Shown here one piece after another: positions 59,066 to 64,000 of a stretch of 64,000 bases of DNA. The translations under genes were made by a program, and so were the position numbers. Every line of letters begins with the position of its first letter. The stretch's first letter is position 1. This DNA comes from Equus caballus (lineage: Eukaryota; Chordata; Mammalia; Perissodactyla; Equidae), in contig NC_091687.1 in the NCBI RefSeq assembly GCF_041296265.1, forward strand, positions 101,398,001 through 101,462,000, in the 5' to 3' direction. Under the pieces are notes generated by a model. That model saw only the letters and a list, made by a program, of their open reading frames with translations. It was not told where the DNA came from and made no database searches.

Positions 59066-60019
59066 TGCAGAAAATATGAAAACTCTCAATAGGACATTAA
59101 ACATTATCTGAATAACTATAAAGACATTTCACACTTTGGATGGGACAATTTAGTATTATAAAGATGGCAGTGTTCCAAAATGCATCTACAAATTCAGTGC
59201 AAACCTGATTAAAATTTCAGGCGAAGTTCTTGAGGAACTTAGTGAAATTACTCATAAATTTATATGGAATAAATCACTCTATAAGTAGCTGACTATTTAT
59301 AGACTGACTATAAATAAAGTAAATGAATCTAAATAGACTAGCTGACTATTTATACTAAAATCTATTTAATAACTTTGAAAGGAAAGATGGGTTTGCCCAT
59401 CTTATTGCGTACACTACATGTGACAGATGGAGACAGTACAAACCAAAATGACTTTTAAAACTAGGATAATAGAATTGCATGGTGCAGGAGCAAACAAATG
59501 AACAGATAGAAAAGAATAGAGTTCAAAGACAGAGCTATACATAGGTAAGTTTAACGTGCATTAAATTACTACAAATTAATGAGTAAAGCATAAATTGTTT
59601 AATAAACAGACCACAACATGGAAAAAAATAACATTAGATCCATTTTTAACAACATATTCAAAAGTGAATGTCTGACAAACTAAAGAAGTAACTGTGAAAG
59701 GTAAAAGTAGACAACTTAATTAAGCATAAAAATAGAATATTTCATGACCCAGATGCAGGAATTTTTTTTTAGAAACTCAAAACTTCATAAGCACACATCA
59801 TAGGACAAAAATGTGAATTGGATTATAGCAAAATAAAGGTTTTCTGTACAACAAGGGGCTCCATGAATAAAGTTAATAGAGAGATGACAGATTGAAGCTA
59901 TGTATTTGCAATGCCTATAACAGAAAAGGATTAATATCTAAAATATACACACTAACAAGGAAATGGCAGAAAACTCAAAGGAAAAATGGGCGAAGAAACA
60001 AACACAGTGTCCAGCAGTA

Positions 60020-60790
60020 GAAACCCAAGAGGCTGACAATACAATCCACTCAGAAGATATTTATTGTGTGCCTACTATGAGACAGGCACTATTCCAGACA
60101 CTTTGTCTACTTAAGCGAACCCAACAGACAGCCCTGCCCTCAAGGGGTTTGTATTCTGGGGGCAGTGGAAGAGTGAGAGACAGACACTGAAAAATGAGTT
60201 AATCGCAAAGTAAGTTAGAAAGATAAGTTCTTTGGAAAAAAATAACTAAGAAAGTAAGGGGGAACAGGAGTGAAGGGCAGGGAGAAAGTTTGCAGTATCA
60301 AATGGGTCAGTGACGAGAGCTGAATGAAGAACTGGAGGAGATGAGGAAGTGGTGATCTGAGAAAAGAGCATTGCAGGCAGAGAGTATAGTTAGGTGGTAG
60401 CCATTGTCAAGACTTTGGGTTTTATTCTGAGCAATGGCAGGTTGAGCAGAGGAATGACATGATTTGAGTTATGTTTTAAAGGAATGGCTCTGGGTGCTGG
60501 GATGCAAGAGTAGAAGCAGAGGAATCTGTTGCGGGCTTTGCAGTAACCCGAGGAGGGTGACTGACACCAGGGTGGAAGAGACGACATGACGAGAAGGGAT
60601 CATATTGTGTATATATTTTGAAAATAGAGAAAATAGGATATTCTTGCAGATTTGGATCAGATGTGAGAAAAAAGAGAATGGTAAGTGGCCTAATTGCTGC
60701 AATGATGGAGTTACCATGAACTGAGGTGGGGAAGGCATGGATAGACCAGTGTGGGGTGAAGGTAGGTGAGAATCAGGAGTTCAGCATATA
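60020..60790 (+). repeat. Ancient mammalian repeat, family not named (copy 2)
   Basis: Order of phrases: 'tttattgtgtgcctactatgag' near 60060, 'gccctgccctcaaggggtttg' near 60130, 'actttgggttttattctgagc' near 60412, 'ggaatgacatgatttgag' near 60451, 'atatattttgaaaatagag' near 60611, 'gaatcaggagttcag' near 60769. It is the longest copy here, about 770 bases, and sits inside L1 ORF2. I recognise the pattern as common in mammals but will not assert a name. Confidence 0.55.
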
Positions 60791-61325
60791 AAGATATGTT
60801 CATATTGACTACTTATCAGAGGAATACAAAATAAAACAATTTTATATCTTTTAGGCAAAAAAAATTCAAACCATGTAAGTAGTGAATAGATAAGTGCCCT
60901 CGTGCACTGAAGTAGGAATACAGACTTATAAAGCCATTCTGGAGAGCATCATCTGTGAACTAGCAACTTGGCTCCTGTACGTATTCCCTAAATAAATCCT
61001 CACACAGGTCCTTACGTGCTCATGGATTGTGATACTCATCACAGGGCTGTATGTGGTGCCGGGCAGTGGGTGCCATACAAACAGTGATAGCTAAAAAATG
61101 TGGCGAACACCATGGATTACTCTGAACAGTTTCAAGTAATAGATTAGCAATATGTCAAAGTAAAAGTATAGTCTTGAGTGAGAAAAACTAAGACAGACTG
61201 AGTAGTTAACAATATAATGCATTTTTAAAAAATGCATAAGTGCACTCTCAAAGACAATTATATGCATCTAACACATTAGAATATTTTTCCATACAGCACG
61301 GAAGAAATAAGAGTAAAGAATGAGA

Positions 61326-61593
61326 TAAGGGGGCCACCCTGTGGCTGAGTGTTTAAGTTTGTGTGCTGTGGTTCTGCAGCCCAGGGTCCACTGGTTTGGA
61401 TCCTGGGCGTGGACCTAGCACCACTCACCAGTTCATGCTGTGGTGGAATCCCACATAGAAGAACTAGAACGACCTACAACTGGGATATGCAACTAGGTAC
61501 TGGGGGCTTTGAGAAAAAAAAAAGAGGAAGATTGGCAACAAATGTTAGTTCAGGGCCAATTTACCTCACCAAAAAAGAAAAAATCTGAAAAAA
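61326..61593 (+). repeat. ERE SINE, sense, carrying both tail modules
   Basis: The head reads gggggccaccctgtggctga, then GTGTTTAAG, then 'ggtttggatcctgggcgtgg'. The tail contains the 'aactaggtactgggggctttg' module followed by one hairpin module (gaggaagattggc ...) and an A-rich end. The flanking duplication aaagaatgaga lies at 61315-61325 and 61594-61604. Confidence 0.92.
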
Positions 61594-61604
61594 AAAGAAT
61601 GAGA

Positions 61605-63230
61605 GAGAAAATTAATTTATTTTTAAAAATTAACAGGAGACGCCTTGTGCAGATGATAATGTTCCATGTATTGAGGAGGAGCATTTGCCAATTAACTCAA
61701 CTCTGTATCTGAGATTTTTTTAAAAGTCTTATTTACTAATATCCTAAATTCCAACATATATGAGGTTTATATACTTCATAAAAGGCAACTCCTAAAATAG
61801 AAAAGAAAGTTTCAATCAAAAATTATTTAATGAGCAGGAATTTTTTAGCATTGTTAAGGCACTGGGCATTCAAATATGATAAAATGCATGGTCCTTGCTC
61901 TCAAGAAGCTTACACTCAAACTGGCCAGTGAAACACTGTGCCCTCTCCAAGGCACAAACTGGGATTTTCTTTTAAAAGTAGGAGATCAAAATACCTTTGC
62001 TTTTGAAATTTCACTCTGAAATTTTAACAAAATTATTAATGATCCTAACTGATAGGATTCAGAATTTCCAGTGATAGGCAGTATTTATTACTAAATTTAT
62101 ATTATTTATTAGTAAATTACCAATACATTGGATAAGTCTCAGATTTCACACGCAAAAAACTTATAGGTCTACAATGATTTTCTCCATGAATGTGTATGAC
62201 TAGTAGAAAAATAAATGTCCGTTTTATAGAGATTTATCTGTTTTCTTCCCACTCCTGACAGATGACCAGTGTGCTACGAGTGCAATAAAAGAGAGGAGAA
62301 AGGGATGGAAATGCAGAAGCAGCAGCAGGCAGCAGCTGGAACACATCAAGTCCTGCATGTGTGGAGGTTGGATTTTATTCTAAGCAAAATAAAAATGCAA
62401 CCTGATTTATTTTCTAAGATGAAGGTGCTGTCTGCAGGGCAAATGGCCCAGGTCATTCAAATAAATTGTAGGGAAAAGGAAGAGTTGCAGGGGATCAATA
62501 GGTTAAAGAGATCTTAAAGACATATCAAGTTGAAAAAAAAGGGCAAAACTAAACTACAGTGAGTGGAGGTGTTTGCTTGGGTAATAAAGCCATAAAGAAA
62601 TGCAAGAAAGTGATTAGTACAAAGGTCAGAATAACAGTTACTTTTGGGAAAAAGGAGTTGTGATGAGGACGAGGCAGATGGAGAGGACTCTGTGGGTGCT
62701 CGCAGCTCTGTTTTTTGACTTGAGAGGCTGTTGCAAGGGGGTTTGTCTTTTAATAATTCACTAAATAAATACACATTTGTTTAGTGTGGTTTCCTGCCTC
62801 TGTGCTTTATTTTACAACACAAAATCCAAAATCACATAATAATTGTAAAAAGTAAAGCTGTTGTGTAAAGAATAAAACGTAGAAAGCAGAAGTGGAAACA
62901 GAAATCAGATTCATCACATATTTTATTGGTAAAGCTCTTGGGATCTGTTGATGGATTGAGTATCAAACAAAGGAATCAAGATTCATTCTGCATGTGTATG
63001 GTTCCTTCTACTACTACAGTGAAGAGATATTGGGCAAGAAGAAAGGACCAGCTTGGGATAGAGGAAGTAAACACAACAGCTCTATTTTGGCTTGTTAAGA
63101 AAGAGATTCACATGATGTAAGTGAAGGTGATAAGCAAGCAATTGGATATATGTGTTCAGAGCTCTTGAGAAATGTTTTGTTGGCTTGGTGATAAAAAAAA
63201 AACCAAGATCTTTTGCTTAGATAAACAATA
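61605..63230. other. Spacer with fragments of the unnamed ancient repeat
   Basis: At 61845-61940 ('gcactgggcattcaaatatg', 'catggtccttgctctcaag') and around 62360-62385 ('ggaggttggattttattctaag') the text matches pieces of the family at 12355 and 60020. No gene was recognised. Confidence 0.4.
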
Positions 63231-63235
63231 GAGAG

Positions 63236-63270
63236 ATTAGATAGATGGATGGGTGGATAGATAGATAGAT
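63236..63270. repeat. (GATA/GATG)n simple repeat
   Basis: About 35 bases of tetranucleotide units: ttagatagatggatgggtgg then atagatagatagat. Confidence 0.9.
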
Positions 63271-63414
63271 GCCATGGTTCTGAGTAAAATCACCTGGAGC
63301 AGACACAGAACAGTGACCCACTATAGTAAAAGCAATAGAAAACAAGTTCATTTTGAATTCTTGTGTATAGAGAGAAGGCTGTGTAACGCTTAGCCCTGTA
63401 ACTGTGTCCTGAAA

Positions 63415-63650
63415 ACTATTTTTAAAAATAGTTGAATATCTACTCTCTGCCAGCCACTCTAAAAGGTATTTTACATAGATTGTCTGCAATCTTCAAGGTA
63501 ATTACACATACAAGATATTGATACTTCTTTTCCCAGCTGAGGACACTGGTGCTCAGAGACATTAAGAACATTTTTCAAAGCTACATTGCTGGTGAGGGAT
63601 GAGGTCAAGATAGAAGAGTGGCTGCTCTCACTCACACTGAAGCACTTCCC
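63415..63650 (-). repeat. MIR SINE, antisense
   Basis: Reversed MIR order: 'ctctgccagccactctaaaagg', then 'gtattttacatagattgtc', then 'acttcttttcccagctgaggacactgg', then 'gctcagagacattaagaac', then 'gctacattgctggtgagg'. Colinear through the core. Confidence 0.75.
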
Positions 63651-63927
63651 TGACCACATTGCATTTCCTGAGGGAATATGCAGGAGGAATGTGAAAGGGA
63701 AGAAAGGAATATGTTTAATCATTGAAGACTTTTTTTACTGTATGTATAATAGGGCAGTGATAAATAGTCAACATGTGGACTAAGGTGGAAAGTCAGTCTA
63801 TAAGAACTTGGTCAGAATGATCTACCTTATCAGCAAATCTAAGGAGAAAGGGCACATCAATCATTTTCTCTTTGTTTGGAATGCCACTCTTTGGGATGTT
63901 GGAGGAAAGAAGAAATTCTTTGAATCT

Positions 63928-64000
63928 TTATCTTTTTTCATTAATTTTTTCCAACATTCTTCTTAGGGCACTCATCACCTCCTTGTTCCTCAAGCTATAG
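63928..64000 (-). CDS. Olfactory receptor C-terminus, truncated by the window edge
   Basis: The minus strand reads YSLRNKEVMSALRRMLEKIN, then EKR and a TAA stop. This is the end of the OR TM7 motif (PxLNPxIYSLRN) and the cytoplasmic tail. Only 23 codons plus one base are present; the gene continues beyond 64000. The tail matches that of the OR at 48992-49933 (YSLRNKEVMAALQKVLEKF) at most positions, so it is probably a neighbouring family-2 receptor from the same tandem group. Whether the whole gene is intact cannot be told from here. Confidence 0.85.
   Translation of the reverse strand, partial: YSLRNKEVMSALRRMLEKINEKR

Larger units (their letters stand above)
58370..61314 (+). mobile_element. 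Old L1 LINE ORF2, sense, with two repeats nested inside
   Basis: L1 ORF2 text comes in three colinear blocks: 58370-58800 ('aaatgccatttataatagcaa' near 58729), 59066-60010 ('gatggcagtgttccaaaatgc' near 59163; 'acaaggggctccatg' near 59851; 'ggaaaaatgggcgaag' near 59981) and 60780 to about 61200 ('cagaggaatacaaaataaaac' near 60818; 'aataaatcctcacacaggtcc' near 60990). Between them lie an L2-like piece and an unnamed ancient repeat. No intact frame remains. Confidence 0.65.

Noticed and set aside
1-64000. CRISPR array, bacterial-type operon or prokaryotic mobile element
   Set aside because: No regularly spaced direct repeats with unique spacers and no prokaryotic gene structure; all signals are mammalian.

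Overview
This is mammalian nuclear DNA, AT-rich and full of retroposons. It carries repeated copies of a tRNA-headed SINE with the arrangement I know as ERE (equine repetitive element): a GGGGCTGGCCC-type start, GTGGTTAAG, GGTTCAGATCC, and a tail of GAGGAAGATTGGC / GCCAATCTTCCTC modules. I therefore infer a perissodactyl, most likely an equid. Family and species names are from recall; no database search was run.

The real genes are olfactory receptors (OR), each with its coding region in one exon. Two plus-strand genes encode intact-looking 310-residue OR2A-type receptors (17161-18093, close to OR2A2; 33779-34711, close to OR2A25). A minus-strand gene (48992-49933) encodes a 313-residue family-2 receptor of OR2F/OR2Q type. 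The last 73 bases are the 3' end of another minus-strand OR, probably a tandem relative of the third. The OR2A pair and the second minus-strand pair converge on a repeat-rich spacer of about 14 kb. This resembles the OR2A/OR2F neighbourhood that is on human chromosome 7q35.

Layout. 1-13.6 kb: L1 fragments in both orientations with ERE insertions, a MIR, and tracts I cannot assign. 13.6-20.7 kb: first OR, an ERE with clean target duplications, and a MIR. 21.7-25.4 kb: broken LTR-retroelement fossils, including an antisense LTR with leader beside a second, sense LTR-like stretch. 25.4-33.7 kb: an old L1 with an ERE, then mostly unassigned sequence before the second OR. 36.4-44.5 kb: a near full-length antisense L1 of about 6.8 kb set among older L1 remnants. 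44.6-48.3 kb: an MLT1-type LTR, then an L1 3' half interrupted by a tRNA-Glu-headed SINE. 49-64 kb: third OR, nested MIR/ERE and L1 blocks, and the truncated fourth OR.

The OR proteins would act separately: each olfactory neuron normally expresses one receptor allele, coupled to G-olf. No operon-like cooperation applies. I found no CRISPR array, no functional tRNA or rRNA gene, and no convincing undescribed system. The most unusual items are a SINE/L1 composite retroposon, a tRNA-Glu SINE with an RTE-like tail, and a Pro-to-Ser change in the NPxxY motif of the second receptor.
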